DNA from: Paenibacillus glycanilyticus
GTDB taxonomy: Bacteria > Bacillota > Bacilli > Paenibacillales > Paenibacillaceae
NCBI RefSeq assembly: GCF_023715145.1
Contig: NZ_JAMBNP010000004.1
Location: forward strand, 248,001-312,000
Length of the DNA: 64,000 nucleotides
Direction: 5' to 3'
Shown here: one piece after another, positions 1-8,909 of the stretch
How positions within the stretch are numbered: the first letter of the stretch is position 1
Layout of the letters: each line of letters opens with the position of its first letter
The notes under the pieces: model-generated
What the model was told of the DNA's origin: nothing
Databases searched by the model: none
What the model saw: only the letters and a program-made list of their open reading frames with translations
Translations under genes and position numbers: made by a program

Positions 1-19
1 ATCGATTTACTACATAAAA

Positions 20-38
20 GACCCGCAAGATGCGGGTC
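20..38 (-). terminator. Rho-independent terminator
   Basis: An 8-bp perfect stem (GACCCGCA/TGCGGGTC) with a 3-nt loop. Read on the minus strand it is followed by CTTTTATG. It would end the minus-strand transcript of the membrane protein gene that stops at 123. Confidence 0.75.
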
Positions 39-122
39 CGCGTAAATCTACTATTTTTCTACTTTGGATTTTGCAAACAGTATACCACTATTTCTAGTAT
101 CCGTGTAGTTAACTGCCCCATA

Positions 123-1010
123 TTAGAAGCCAGAAGCTTTGTTGCGTCCATCCGGCTTATGGTCAAAAACGGCTCTGCGCAGCGTTACAGCACCGGTTGC
201 CAGCGAGATCAGGAAAAAGAATGCTGCGGCCATTGGCATAAACGACCATTCCCAAATCGTATGACCGTTCATCGTCTGCCATCCGATTGCGCCAAGACCA
301 AAGAGATAGCTGCAGCCCGCAAGATGAATCCATGCATGCCGCACAAACGCGTTTGTGCGGACTCGTTCCGCTAGCAAAGCAACAAGCGGCACCGCTTGAA
401 GCGCATGGAAGCCAAACCCGTGCAGCCAAATGATGTTCCCTTCCGCCCCGGTATACCGGCCTTGATTGGCAGATATCCAGATGCCCGCTGCAAAAGAAAT
501 AATGACGGCAATCATGGCATATCGAACACTTAATGCCATTAATGGACGGATCTTATAAGCTTTGACCCGAAAAAACTGTACCCCTAAATAGACATAGAAT
601 AGAACCAGAAACAACGCGACAAAGGCGAACAGATTCCCTACCGTTTGATCAAAGATCGAATCGCTATCCACAAATCTGGGATTGACGCCTCTGAAATTTT
701 GAATCGTTTCTGCTCCGCAGGAATATAAGGCAAGACCGATATAAACTCTCCGAAAAATTCTCCGGCCTCTCGCTCCCATGCCGGAGAATGGTACAATGGC
801 TGCCGTCGATAGTATAAAGATGCCGAGAGCAGCGTTAAAGGAGAACGCCTTCGAGACATCGCCTCCCGGTGCAACCTCCCCGCCGTTAATCAGTGTCCAA
901 ATACCGCATGCGGCCGCAAGCAAAAATCCGAGAAGACCTGTCAGGACAAGTCCTCTTTCCCCCTCAAACAATCTTTGTTGCGGCATGACTTGCTTGGAAT
1001 TGCCTTGCAT
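123..1010 (-). CDS. polytopic membrane protein of unknown function
   Basis: A 295-residue protein with about eight hydrophobic segments (roughly residues 21-41, 60-77, 90-107, 125-147, 163-181, 197-216, 227-247, 256-277), so an integral cytoplasmic-membrane protein. There is no signal peptide, no obvious catalytic motif and no soluble domain. Several His residues lie near membrane borders (for example HGFGFH near 196), but I do not recognise a family from them. The ATG is preceded by a moderate purine-rich stretch (GAAGGGAAG). The gene stands alone on the minus strand with its own terminator at 20-38. Function not assigned. Confidence 0.8.
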   Translation of the reverse strand: MQGNSKQVMPQQRLFEGERGLVLTGLLGFLLAAACGIWTLINGGEVAPGGDVSKAFSFNAALGIFILSTAAIVPFSGMGARGRRIFRRVYIGLALYSCGAETIQNFRGVNPRFVDSDSIFDQTVGNLFAFVALFLVLFYVYLGVQFFRVKAYKIRPLMALSVRYAMIAVIISFAAGIWISANQGRYTGAEGNIIWLHGFGFHALQAVPLVALLAERVRTNAFVRHAWIHLAGCSYLFGLGAIGWQTMNGHTIWEWSFMPMAAAFFFLISLATGAVTLRRAVFDHKPDGRNKASGF

Positions 1011-1105
1011 AGAAACGCTTCCCTTCGGTTAAGTTTGTATCTTAACTTTACTGGAAAGGAATGCAAGTCCGTATCGGTCCCTTGACTATAATTTTTCTCG
1101 ACTTT

Positions 1106-1339
1106 AGGAGGTGTACGCGGTCCATCGGAGGTCTTGCCGGCATCGGTCTGGCGATGGAGTCAGCTGCAAAATAAGCCCCCCATGAGATGGTCATGGTTAG
1201 CTTCAATGATGTACCTGGGCTCGCTAAGTCCCTCTATGTAGATGATGACGGTTTGATAGACGCCAAGCTGTATGGTTCGATAGATAAGATCACAGCTGGG
1301 CTTTCATTTGCTCGAAAATTAAAGACAGGGTCCAAATAA
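1106..1339 (+). pseudogene. degenerate reading frame, two segments in one frame
   Basis: The 412-bp gap between 1010 and 1423 has no intact gene. One plus-strand frame reads as protein-like sequence twice: up to a TAA at 1172-1174 (ending IGGLAGIGLAMESAAK), and then, still in the same frame, from an ATG at 1187 to a TAA at 1337-1339 (50 residues, acidic middle with YVDDDG). The frame before the first stop has no convincing start. This fits a short gene broken by a nonsense mutation and truncated at its 5' end, but it could also be two small ORFs. I do not recognise the family. Confidence 0.3.
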
Positions 1340-1376
1340 TTGGATTTCGCTAACAACTGCTTTTCGCTTAAGCATC

Positions 1377-1407
1377 ACAAAAAAAGCGGCCCCGTGATGG
1401 AACCGCT
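1377..1407 (-). terminator. Rho-independent terminator of the glycosidase gene
   Basis: Minus strand: AGCGG...CCGCT outer stem with an inner CC/GG pair, followed by seven T. It lies 15 bp after the stop codon at 1423. Confidence 0.8.
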
Positions 1408-1422
1408 CTGCTGCTCATCCTA

Positions 1423-4400
1423 TTAATTACTTGTCAGAGAGTAATCGTCAAAGAAGAATGTACCTCTCATGTCTTTGAAGTACGTATAGACGCGGACTTT
1501 AGCTGTATTGGCGGGTGCGGTATACGTACCATGTACATTCACGAACCCGGAGGTCGTCGTGCCGTTGAAGGTTGTGATGGTATTGTCGGCCAATATCGTG
1601 CCGGAAGCGTCCAAGAATTGTACCTTGAACTGCAGGGTGCTTCCGTTGTTGGCGGTAATATTCACATATCCGTCGAACGTATAGGAGCTGCCCGCCGTAG
1701 CATTGACGTCCTGATACCAGCCAAACCAAGGACCCGAATCGCCGTTAATGCGAATGGAGGCCGAGCCCGAACGGTAGGTAGATGTATTACGGGAAACGTA
1801 ATAATCCTGTTCGTAGATCCAGGAGGATGGACGATTGCTGCCGTTGTCCGTCTCGAAGCCGGCGTTGGTCAGCAGGTTGCCGCTGCCTCCTGATGATGCA
1901 TCGGTAGTCACATTAAGCGCAGTGCTTGCCGCCGAGACATTGCCCGCCGCATCCTTTGCTTTTACCGTGAAGCTGTATGCCGTATTGGCCGTCAATCCTG
2001 TTGCCTGGTACGTTGTTGCGCCAGTCGTCGAACCGATCAGTGCTGCACCTTGGTAGATGTCATAGCCGGTTACGCCTACATTGTCCGTTGATGCCGTCCA
2101 GGACAGGTTAACGGTTGTTGCCGTCTTCGACGGTGAAGTCAATCCCATTGGCGCTGTTGGCGCCGTTGTATCGGCTGCGGCATTGGTTGTCACATTCAAG
2201 GCGCTGCTTGCCGAGGAAACATTGCCCGCCGCATCCTTTGCTTTTACCGTGAAGCTGTATGCCGTATTGGCCGTTAATCCTGTTGCCTGGTACGTTGTTG
2301 CGCCAGTCGTCGAACCGATTAGTGCTGCACCTTGGTAGATGTCATAACCGGTTACGCCTACATTGTCCGTTGATGCCGTCCAGGACAGGTTAACGGTTGT
2401 TGCCGTCTTCGACGGTGAAGTCAATCCCGTTGGCGCTGTTGGCGCTGTTGTGTCGGCAGGTCCTCCTGTTCCGTCAGTCAAGGAAAAGTCGTCGAAATAA
2501 AGCGAGCCGCGCAGGTCTTTCATGTAAATGTACACGCGGGCTTTGGCGGTATTCGCCGGAGCTGTCCGGGTACCGTTCACATTGGCAAATCCGCTGTTTG
2601 TTCCCGTATGCGTGTACAGCAGGTTATCCTGCAGCACATTATTAGAAGCATCCAGGAAGCGCAGCTTGAATTCAATCGTTGTACCGCTGTTGGCCGCCGC
2701 GTTATAGTAACCGTCGAAAGTATAAGCAGTCCCTGCCGAAGCGTTCACATCCTGATAGAAAGCAAGCCATGGACCGGTGTCCCCCGTCATCTTCATTGAA
2801 GCTGTTCCATTGCGTTTAACGGCTGTATCGCGATAGCAGAAATAATCATTCTCGCAGACCCATTGATCCGGTTTGTTATTACTGTTGCTTGTATCAAAGC
2901 CAGCATTCTGCAGCTTGTTGACCGGAATCGGCGCAAGTGTTGTTACGCTGATTGTACCGCTTGCGGCAGAAGTATTGTTGCGCGCGTCTCTTGCCTTGAC
3001 ATAGTACGAATAAGTCGTCAGAGCCGTCAGGCCCGTATCCGTATAAGTCGTGGATGTTCCGCTGACCGTTCCTGCAAGACTGCCGTTCCGGTAAATGTCG
3101 TAAGCGGATACTCCTACATTATCGGTGGATGCCGTCCAAGAAAGATTAACCGAAATATCCAGCCTCGAAGGCGAAGTTAATCCGGATGGAGCCGTAGGGG
3201 CCGTTGTATCCGGCGGATTAGTCGTTACGTTTAATGCGCTGCTCGCCGCAGATACATTGCCGGCATTGTCCTTCGCTTTTACCGTGAAGCTGTATGCCGT
3301 GTTTGCGGTCAGGCCAGTTGCCGCATAAGTCGTTGCTCCGCCAGTAGAGCCAATCTTCGTAGACCCGCGGTACACGTCGTAATCCGTTACGCGGACATTG
3401 TCAGTCGCTGGCGACCAGGACAGGTTGACGGTAGTGTCTGTTTTCGAAGGCGAAGTCAGGTTTGTTGGTGCCGTTGGAGCTGTTGTATCCGGCGTGTTAC
3501 AGCCTTCGCATTCGATTTTTACCGCAATGTCGCGGCTGAAGGAAGGCACATTGCTAAGTACCAGATTGCCGCCGGTTGCTTGAACGCTGCTTGTCGCGCC
3601 ATACGTGCCGGTATACGTATTGTAGTAGGAAACATTGTAGTAGTTGTTAGGCATTGGAATGGTAAAGCTCATCCCGGATACCGTTCTGGGATTCGTTACC
3701 GTATGATTGGCCTGCGTATCATTGATCCAGAGGTAGGCGCGGGAATTGTCTTTATAGCCGCCAATCTTCGTGCTGTTCGATTGCAAGCCATAGTCTACGA
3801 ATGGCATGTTAATCAGATGATCTTCTTCAGGTTGCATGAAGTTCGCAAGCCGCGTATAGATGGCTTTGAAATTCGAAGGCAAAGCGAAACCGCTTTCAAA
3901 TATCCACCATAAGCTGCCTCCCGCTGCTCCCGCACGGAAGATTGGACCCCATAACGAGTTATGCATGTATTCATCGATTGTAGGATCCGTTGTCTGGTCG
4001 GTATGCTCCTTCCCTACTTCCCCGATGAAGGCCGGTTTGCCCGGAGCAAGCGTATGCAGATTGTCGATTTGTTGTTCCCATACATCTACGACATTGGCAC
4101 TGGTATCATACCGGTGAACGTTTGTAGCGGTAAGCGTGGTTAACGTCTCCCATGTTTGCTGCCCGGAGCCTGCATGGTCTTTCCAGGCGTAGCTTGTTGT
4201 TGTCGGGTGATGATAGAAGTCGAGGCTCTTCCAGTAGTTGTCCATCGCCGCGTGCCAGCTGGCACGATTGGCGGCGGAAGTATCTACGCGGTTGTCAGAC
4301 TCGTTCCAATATTCCAGCATGCCAAGCGCTCTGCTGTAACCGAAGCGGGCAAACATATACCGGAGCAGCTTCTTCTGATAAGCGATTGACGTTGGATTCG

Positions 4401-5262
4401 TCCAGAAGTCGGTATTGTTCTCGGAATACGTGGATGGACCGCCATTGGCCTGATTATAGGCGTTAACGTTCCATTGGTAGTACATATCGCCAAAGCTGTT
4501 CATCGTCAGCATGATATACACGCCGTTCGCAGCTGCCGTGTCGAGCATCTGATCCATGCGCGCCTGATTATCGAGCTGATACTTGCCGATACCGGCATAA
4601 TTGATGCTAAGACCTGCTTCATTAGCCGTAATCGGACCCCATTCCGGCGCAAAGCTGCTCCACCAGCAGGAATACCATACGCGGAGGAAGTTCATTTTGG
4701 CTGGCAGCAAATTCGGAATCTCGGTAGTAACTGCCGTCGAATCCTGCGTGTTATTCCAGGCAAAGTTTGTGCCAAGCAAAGTCAGCTGGGAGCCGTAGCT
4801 GTCCACGAAACGGTCGCCCTGCGCCGTCATGAAGCCCCGGTTGCTGCCAGCTCCGCCCGCCGTGAAGGTATAGGACGAAGATGTTCCTGTCCCGCTGGCA
4901 TCTGTAACGCTCAGCACGACGCTATGTACGCCTGCTTGGCGCGGGGAATAACGAACAGCCCATTTAGGAGAGGAATCGGACCGGTAGAAGCCAGGAACGG
5001 ATTCCACCGCTCCAGATGGCGTCGTGAATGTTGCAGTCACGTTGACCTCGTCCGGATTAAACGGATTTGTATACGTGGAACTCAAATTAAAAGTCATTTC
5101 GAATTTGTCGTACAACGCCGGTGTCGTGGTGTTCAGCGATACGTTGCTGAATGACGTTGCGGCCGAAACGGAACGATTGGCCAGAGGCAGACTTCCTAGT
5201 GCCAGCAGAAAACTCATGAAGAGGATAAAAAAGGGCTTGCTCCTTACTCCCATATTGCGCAT
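1423..5262 (-). CDS. secreted clan GH-A glycoside hydrolase with Fn3 and CBM modules
   Basis: A 1279-residue exported enzyme. Residues 1-35 are a signal peptide (SVSAA cleavage region). Residues about 40-135 form a DUF5060-like beta-sandwich. Residues about 140-560 are the catalytic barrel, with the acid/base in YWNES (Glu321) and the nucleophile in AFIGEVG (Glu415), as in GH5-like beta-glycanases. Then come two Fn3 domains (about 592-775), a carbohydrate-binding module of the CBM4/9 sandwich type (about 783-925), two nearly identical Fn3 domains, and a second similar CBM (about 1130-1279). There is no SLH or sortase motif, so it is probably released outside the cell. Beta-mannan or beta-glucan is a reasonable substrate guess, but the sequence does not settle it. 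The gene is monocistronic with a terminator at 1377-1407. Confidence 0.88.
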   Translation of the reverse strand: MRNMGVRSKPFFILFMSFLLALGSLPLANRSVSAATSFSNVSLNTTTPALYDKFEMTFNLSSTYTNPFNPDEVNVTATFTTPSGAVESVPGFYRSDSSPKWAVRYSPRQAGVHSVVLSVTDASGTGTSSSYTFTAGGAGSNRGFMTAQGDRFVDSYGSQLTLLGTNFAWNNTQDSTAVTTEIPNLLPAKMNFLRVWYSCWWSSFAPEWGPITANEAGLSINYAGIGKYQLDNQARMDQMLDTAAANGVYIMLTMNSFGDMYYQWNVNAYNQANGGPSTYSENNTDFWTNPTSIAYQKKLLRYMFARFGYSRALGMLEYWNESDNRVDTSAANRASWHAAMDNYWKSLDFYHHPTTTSYAWKDHAGSGQQTWETLTTLTATNVHRYDTSANVVDVWEQQIDNLHTLAPGKPAFIGEVGKEHTDQTTDPTIDEYMHNSLWGPIFRAGAAGGSLWWIFESGFALPSNFKAIYTRLANFMQPEEDHLINMPFVDYGLQSNSTKIGGYKDNSRAYLWINDTQANHTVTNPRTVSGMSFTIPMPNNYYNVSYYNTYTGTYGATSSVQATGGNLVLSNVPSFSRDIAVKIECEGCNTPDTTAPTAPTNLTSPSKTDTTVNLSWSPATDNVRVTDYDVYRGSTKIGSTGGATTYAATGLTANTAYSFTVKAKDNAGNVSAASSALNVTTNPPDTTAPTAPSGLTSPSRLDISVNLSWTASTDNVGVSAYDIYRNGSLAGTVSGTSTTYTDTGLTALTTYSYYVKARDARNNTSAASGTISVTTLAPIPVNKLQNAGFDTSNSNNKPDQWVCENDYFCYRDTAVKRNGTASMKMTGDTGPWLAFYQDVNASAGTAYTFDGYYNAAANSGTTIEFKLRFLDASNNVLQDNLLYTHTGTNSGFANVNGTRTAPANTAKARVYIYMKDLRGSLYFDDFSLTDGTGGPADTTAPTAPTGLTSPSKTATTVNLSWTASTDNVGVTGYDIYQGAALIGSTTGATTYQATGLTANTAYSFTVKAKDAAGNVSSASSALNVTTNAAADTTAPTAPMGLTSPSKTATTVNLSWTASTDNVGVTGYDIYQGAALIGSTTGATTYQATGLTANTAYSFTVKAKDAAGNVSAASTALNVTTDASSGGSGNLLTNAGFETDNGSNRPSSWIYEQDYYVSRNTSTYRSGSASIRINGDSGPWFGWYQDVNATAGSSYTFDGYVNITANNGSTLQFKVQFLDASGTILADNTITTFNGTTTSGFVNVHGTYTAPANTAKVRVYTYFKDMRGTFFFDDYSLTSN
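1938..2433. repeat. 282-bp direct repeat encoding twin Fn3 domains
   Basis: The stretches 1938-2151 and 2220-2433 are almost identical at the DNA level, 282 bp (94 codons) apart. They encode the third and fourth Fn3 domains of the glycosidase. Near-identity of the nucleotides points to a recent in-frame duplication or to gene conversion. Confidence 0.85.
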
Positions 5263-5507
5263 GAATGTTCACTTCTCCTTCTTAAGTAGGTGGCGTGACT
5301 GCAATGGAGCTGATTCTTCAGATGACTGCTTTCGGTTAATGTACGATGGACTAACTATTTACCTCCCTTCTTCGCTTGTGGTTCTCATTTTCTGCGATCA
5401 CAGGCTTATTCGCAACATAAGAAAACACAGATCTTCACCCCTTAAATCAGTGATAGCCGGATTTTCAATCCATTTCATTCCGATTTCAGGGTCGTGCTGG
5501 AAATAAA

Positions 5508-5545
5508 AAACGCAGCCGCGCATCAAGCGGGCGGCCGCGTTTTCC
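5508..5545 (-). terminator. Rho-independent terminator
   Basis: Minus strand AACGCGGCCGC...GCGGCTGCGTT stem followed by a T run. It begins directly after the stop codon of the membrane protein gene at 5546. Confidence 0.75.
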
Positions 5546-6025
5546 TTATCCTGTAAGATTACTATAAACAACACTTGCAATCCATAAGCCAAGGGGTATA
5601 AGATGGCTGATGAGAGTTAGGTTCAGGGTTAGCGGTTGTTTTATGAGCAACGCGATCAAAGTGTCGGTGATAAAGAAAATGACGGCTGCCAACAGACTGA
5701 TTTTCAAAAGAATTAAACCAAATGTACAATGCAAGAAAACGGAGATTGAGAGCTGCAGCCATCTGCGCTTGGATACAACGCTTGCCAGCCACTCACTAAG
5801 GAGCGAAGCAGCTGTGCCATAAAGGTAAATCGCAGGTGCCGCATACATCATGTAAACCGAGACGAGACAAAATGCTTCATGAAAGTGAATACCGAAGGAA
5901 ATTGAATACTTGCTGCTATCAAAAGGATATGGTTCCAGCCAAGCATACACGAAGCTGAATAGAGATGTCGTCAGCGATGCGCTGATGAATTTTCTCATGA
6001 CGGTGGTGCTTAATGAATGGTTCAT
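5546..6025 (-). CDS. small integral membrane protein, unknown function
   Basis: About 159 residues. I place the start at the ATG at 6025 because GGGGAGGGAAG lies at ideal distance upstream; an in-frame codon at 6049 is not preceded by a ribosome binding site. Four or so hydrophobic segments (around residues 15-33, 47-72, 84-127, 138-155) make it a multi-pass membrane protein with short loops. No motif suggests transport or enzymatic chemistry. It stands alone between the glycosidase and a plus-strand small gene, with its own terminator at 5508-5545. Family not recognised. Confidence 0.7.
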   Translation of the reverse strand: MNHSLSTTVMRKFISASLTTSLFSFVYAWLEPYPFDSSKYSISFGIHFHEAFCLVSVYMMYAAPAIYLYGTAASLLSEWLASVVSKRRWLQLSISVFLHCTFGLILLKISLLAAVIFFITDTLIALLIKQPLTLNLTLISHLIPLGLWIASVVYSNLTG

Positions 6026-6210
6026 AGACTTCCCTCCCCTGCTTGACACGATCTTACCTTACCCAGGGAGGATAAATAAGTTCTAACTTTATTAGTACCC
6101 GTCGAGCATAAAGGGAATGTTCTGTTCCGTTGTTGGACATCCTAGTAACTCACAGTCTGTTTCCAAGTCTTGCGACTTACATCGCAGCAACATTTAAGGG
6201 GGATAATGAT

Positions 6211-6465
6211 ATGATTGAGACACCTCACATCACTGCAGCAAACGAATTGAAAACGGATGAAGAGATCCGAAAAGTCATTGCTTCAAAAGAACCGGTGATC
6301 GTTTATCAGGACCGGATGCGTTTAAGACAGCCTATGCCCATCATTGCTTACAGCGATGTAATGGTCAAAATCGAGGACGGAACTACATTCCTGCGAAGCG
6401 TGACGCACTTCTATACGTTAAGCGACGAAGAGAAAGCAAAGTATAATTTGACCTCTCCTAAATAA
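6211..6465 (+). CDS. 84-residue hypothetical protein
   Basis: The start is the ATG at 6211, preceded by AAGGGGGATA; an earlier in-frame ATG at 6130 has no ribosome binding site. The product is a small, charged, soluble protein without membrane segment or Cys. It alternates predicted helix (residues 8-25) and short strands. I do not recognise the family. A terminator at 6474-6526 follows immediately, so it is a one-gene transcript. Confidence 0.65.
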   Translation: MIETPHITAANELKTDEEIRKVIASKEPVIVYQDRMRLRQPMPIIAYSDVMVKIEDGTTFLRSVTHFYTLSDEEKAKYNLTSPK

Positions 6466-6473
6466 CAACTAAA

Positions 6474-6526
6474 CAAGCGGCAGTCCAAGGCATTCCATTT
6501 CGCCCAAAGCTGCCGCTTTCTTGTGC
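6474..6526 (+). terminator. terminator after the small hypothetical gene
   Basis: AAGCGGCAG and CTGCCGCTT form a 9-bp perfect stem around a long loop, followed by TCTTGTG. The loop is longer than usual. Confidence 0.55.
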
Positions 6527-6538
6527 AAACACTTAATG

Positions 6539-6730
6539 CTAGCCATCAAGCAATGTCATCTGTTCTGTCATATACCGAGTACCGTGAACCACATTCTTGG
6601 GACTAACCTGTTCAATCCGGCCCATGTCCTCCGTAGTTAATTCAACCTCCATCGAAGCCGCGTTTTCCTCCAGATAAGGAATTCGTTTGGTCCCTGGAAT
6701 CGGCAATGCCTGGTTTGCAATCGTCCATGC
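6539..6730 (-). pseudogene. aldo/keto reductase, C-terminal relic
   Basis: A minus-strand frame ending at a TAG (6539-6541) reads ANQALPIPGTKRIPYLEENA and continues with VELTTEDMGRIEQ, the standard C-terminal region of aldo/keto reductases (NADP-phosphate-binding PIPGTK segment and last helices). Only about 64 of some 320 residues remain. Just upstream on the same strand lies a perfect ribosome binding site and ATG (AAGGAGGGATCATG) in another frame, so the 5' end of a gene appears joined out of frame to the 3' end of an AKR by a deletion. Not functional as an enzyme. Confidence 0.75.
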
Positions 6731-6845
6731 TCATGATCCCTCCTTCAATATCGTGTTTGTTGATCAATTAGCTGTCTTCTGTGGCCACTTCCCTATCCTA
6801 TGTCTTAAAGCGCACTTTAAGGCGAGACTAAATTTTGCGAATAGA

Positions 6846-6890
6846 AAAAACGCAAGAACAACCCTTGAAAGGGTAAGCTCTTGCGCCTGG
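6846..6890 (-). terminator. Rho-independent terminator of the SDR gene
   Basis: Minus strand CGCAAGA...TCTTGCG stem with an internal ACCCTT/AAGGGT stem, followed by six T. It lies 15 bp beyond the SDR stop codon. Confidence 0.8.
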
Positions 6891-6904
6891 AAACTGGATG
6901 AAGG

Positions 6905-7699
6905 TTAGAAAATGGTCGGCACCATTCCTCCATCCATGCGGATGGGAGAACCCTTAAATGCGGAAGCATCAGGACTGCATACAAACGCAGCTAATCTGCC
7001 AATTTCGCTTGGCCTTATAAACCGCTGTATCTCGGATTGAGGCAGATTTGTTGTCATAAATCTCTTCTCTTTCTCCGCGAAAGGAATATCCTCATCCCCG
7101 TAAAGATGATTGATGATATGATGTACGTTCTCGGAGAGCGTTGGTCCCGGCAGGATGGAATTAACCGTTACTTCCTTTCCGGCCGTTAATTTGGATAAGC
7201 TCTTGGACAAAGATAGCAGCATGGATTTGGTCACGGCGTATTGCGGCATTTGACCGGACGGCATGATCGCTTCTTCGCTTGCTATAAAGAGGATACGGCC
7301 ATAACCGTTGTCCAGCATTTTCGGCAAATAAAATTTACATAACGCGTTCGCAGCTAATACATTCGTTTGGATGGTTCTCTCCCAGACTTCGTCATTAATG
7401 TCTTCGTAAGACATGATTTCGTAAATGCCCGTATTGTTCACGACAATATCCACCTGGGGATACTTCTCAAGCAAGGCTTCACGCTGCTTCTTGTCCGCGA
7501 TATCGGCTGTTGCATTCTGAGGAGAGGTTGCCGGGAATTGTGATTTAATCTCTTGAACCGTACGTTCAACTTCTTCCTCATTACGGCCGTTAATATACAC
7601 GTGAACGCCTTCCCTAGCCAGCTCGATGGCGATGGCTTTGCCAATTCCCCTTGTTGAACCCGTTACAAGCGCAGTCTTGTTCGTTATGCTCATATCCAT
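6905..7699 (-). CDS. SDR family oxidoreductase
   Basis: A 264-residue classical short-chain dehydrogenase. Visible are the NAD(P) glycine motif TGSTRGIG (13-20), NNTG (88-91, usually NNAG), and the catalytic Ser141, Tyr154 and Lys158 (YAVTK). The C-terminus carries the usual DGG segment. Substrate cannot be read from sequence. GGAG lies nine bases before the ATG. The AraC-type gene starting at 8815 lies upstream on the same strand, 90 bp away, and is a plausible regulator. Transcription ends at 6846-6890. Confidence 0.88.
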   Translation of the reverse strand: MDMSITNKTALVTGSTRGIGKAIAIELAREGVHVYINGRNEEEVERTVQEIKSQFPATSPQNATADIADKKQREALLEKYPQVDIVVNNTGIYEIMSYEDINDEVWERTIQTNVLAANALCKFYLPKMLDNGYGRILFIASEEAIMPSGQMPQYAVTKSMLLSLSKSLSKLTAGKEVTVNSILPGPTLSENVHHIINHLYGDEDIPFAEKEKRFMTTNLPQSEIQRFIRPSEIGRLAAFVCSPDASAFKGSPIRMDGGMVPTIF

Positions 7700-7789
7700 T
7701 TTCTCTATCTCCTTTTTTCGTATGGGATAGAGAATATATTACCTTGTCCGAATCCGTTGGTAACTAGCCCGCGGCGCCATTCTACTTGC

Positions 7790-8815
7790 CTAACGCGCCA
7801 ATGTAGGCGATGGATGGTTATGCCTTATCCGCCAATTAGAAGGCGTGTCTCCTTCCCATATGCGAAAAGCACGATAGAACGAATTCTGATCTTCATAGCC
7901 GAGCAGAAAAGCAATTTCTTTCATATCAAGCACGGAATCCTCCAAGTAATTCAGCGCTAATTCATGCCTGACTTGCGTCATTAACTGCTTGAAGCCCGTC
8001 CCTTCCTCCGTAAGCCTGCGCTGCAAGGTGCGTTCGCTCATGCCTAGATCTCTGGCCACAGAACGCATGTCCGGGCGGCTGCCTGCGAGGCAGCGCTTAA
8101 TGATCCATTTGACCGCATGTATGATGGAATTATTGCTTTGCCGTTCATCAAGAGAGCGTGCCAGTGCCGGAGTCAGAATCTCAAGCAATTCTTCATTATA
8201 GGACAGGAATGGGCGGTCCAAGTCACGGCGATGCAGCATCAGCCTGTTACATTCCGATCCAAGCTTAATCTGGCAGCCAAAGTAAGTTTCCAGTAACGAA
8301 ACATCGCCCATCGGATTGGAGAATTCTACAAGCTTTGCTTGTAGAGGCTGCCCTGTTCCCCTTCGTCCCAGCTCTAGAAGAGTAGCCAGTGTAATGCCTA
8401 TAAGGACCGCTGGACCAGTTTGAACGGAATGCCAATTCAGATCTATCAGACAGCTCTCGCCTTCTTCTATCATTCGCAGACTCTCAGGAGGGCATAACTG
8501 CTTGTACATCGCCATGCGTTTCAGTGCGTCACGATAATCTCGCGCATGATACGTTGCCAGCATGGAAGGCGGATATAGAGCGGTATCAAAGACGGTTGAA
8601 AGCTTGATAATGGCTTGGGATATATCGCCAACAAGCTCGGAGTAAGCCTGCCAAATCGCATAATATTGAGCGGTGGCAACCCCTTCCGGCTCTTCAATAA
8701 TGGCTGTCGGCAATTGTGCCTGCTGAGCTATCTCCGGTAACGAAAAGCCCAGTTCGCGCAGACCTGACCAGAACCCCTGAGGAATCTTGATACGCTCTGA
8801 TGGATTGGAAGACAT
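7790..8815 (-). CDS. AraC-family regulator with Arabinose_bd-type N-terminal domain
   Basis: 341 residues. The N-terminal two thirds (about 20-210) resemble the ligand-binding region found in OruR/ArgR-type AraC regulators. The C-terminal 100 residues are the double helix-turn-helix: the first near RDLGMSERTLQRRLTEEG and the second near IAFLLGYEDQNSFYRAFRIW, the canonical AraC signature. It presumably activates a nearby metabolic gene. The SDR gene immediately downstream on the same strand is the obvious candidate, but no operator was identified. Effector unknown. Confidence 0.87.
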   Translation of the reverse strand: MSSNPSERIKIPQGFWSGLRELGFSLPEIAQQAQLPTAIIEEPEGVATAQYYAIWQAYSELVGDISQAIIKLSTVFDTALYPPSMLATYHARDYRDALKRMAMYKQLCPPESLRMIEEGESCLIDLNWHSVQTGPAVLIGITLATLLELGRRGTGQPLQAKLVEFSNPMGDVSLLETYFGCQIKLGSECNRLMLHRRDLDRPFLSYNEELLEILTPALARSLDERQSNNSIIHAVKWIIKRCLAGSRPDMRSVARDLGMSERTLQRRLTEEGTGFKQLMTQVRHELALNYLEDSVLDMKEIAFLLGYEDQNSFYRAFRIWEGDTPSNWRIRHNHPSPTLAR

Positions 8816-8909
8816 CTATCTGAACCTCCTTTAAATGTAAGATCGTATGTAGAGGAACTTCAATTATAACATCTTATACTTATGGTTTACATAACATTAA
8901 TTCTGTTAA

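Noticed and set aside
4474..5154. 226-codon plus-strand frame inside the glycosidase gene
   Set aside because: It is antisense to a clear signal-peptide/catalytic coding region, has no ribosome binding site and shows no domain pattern.
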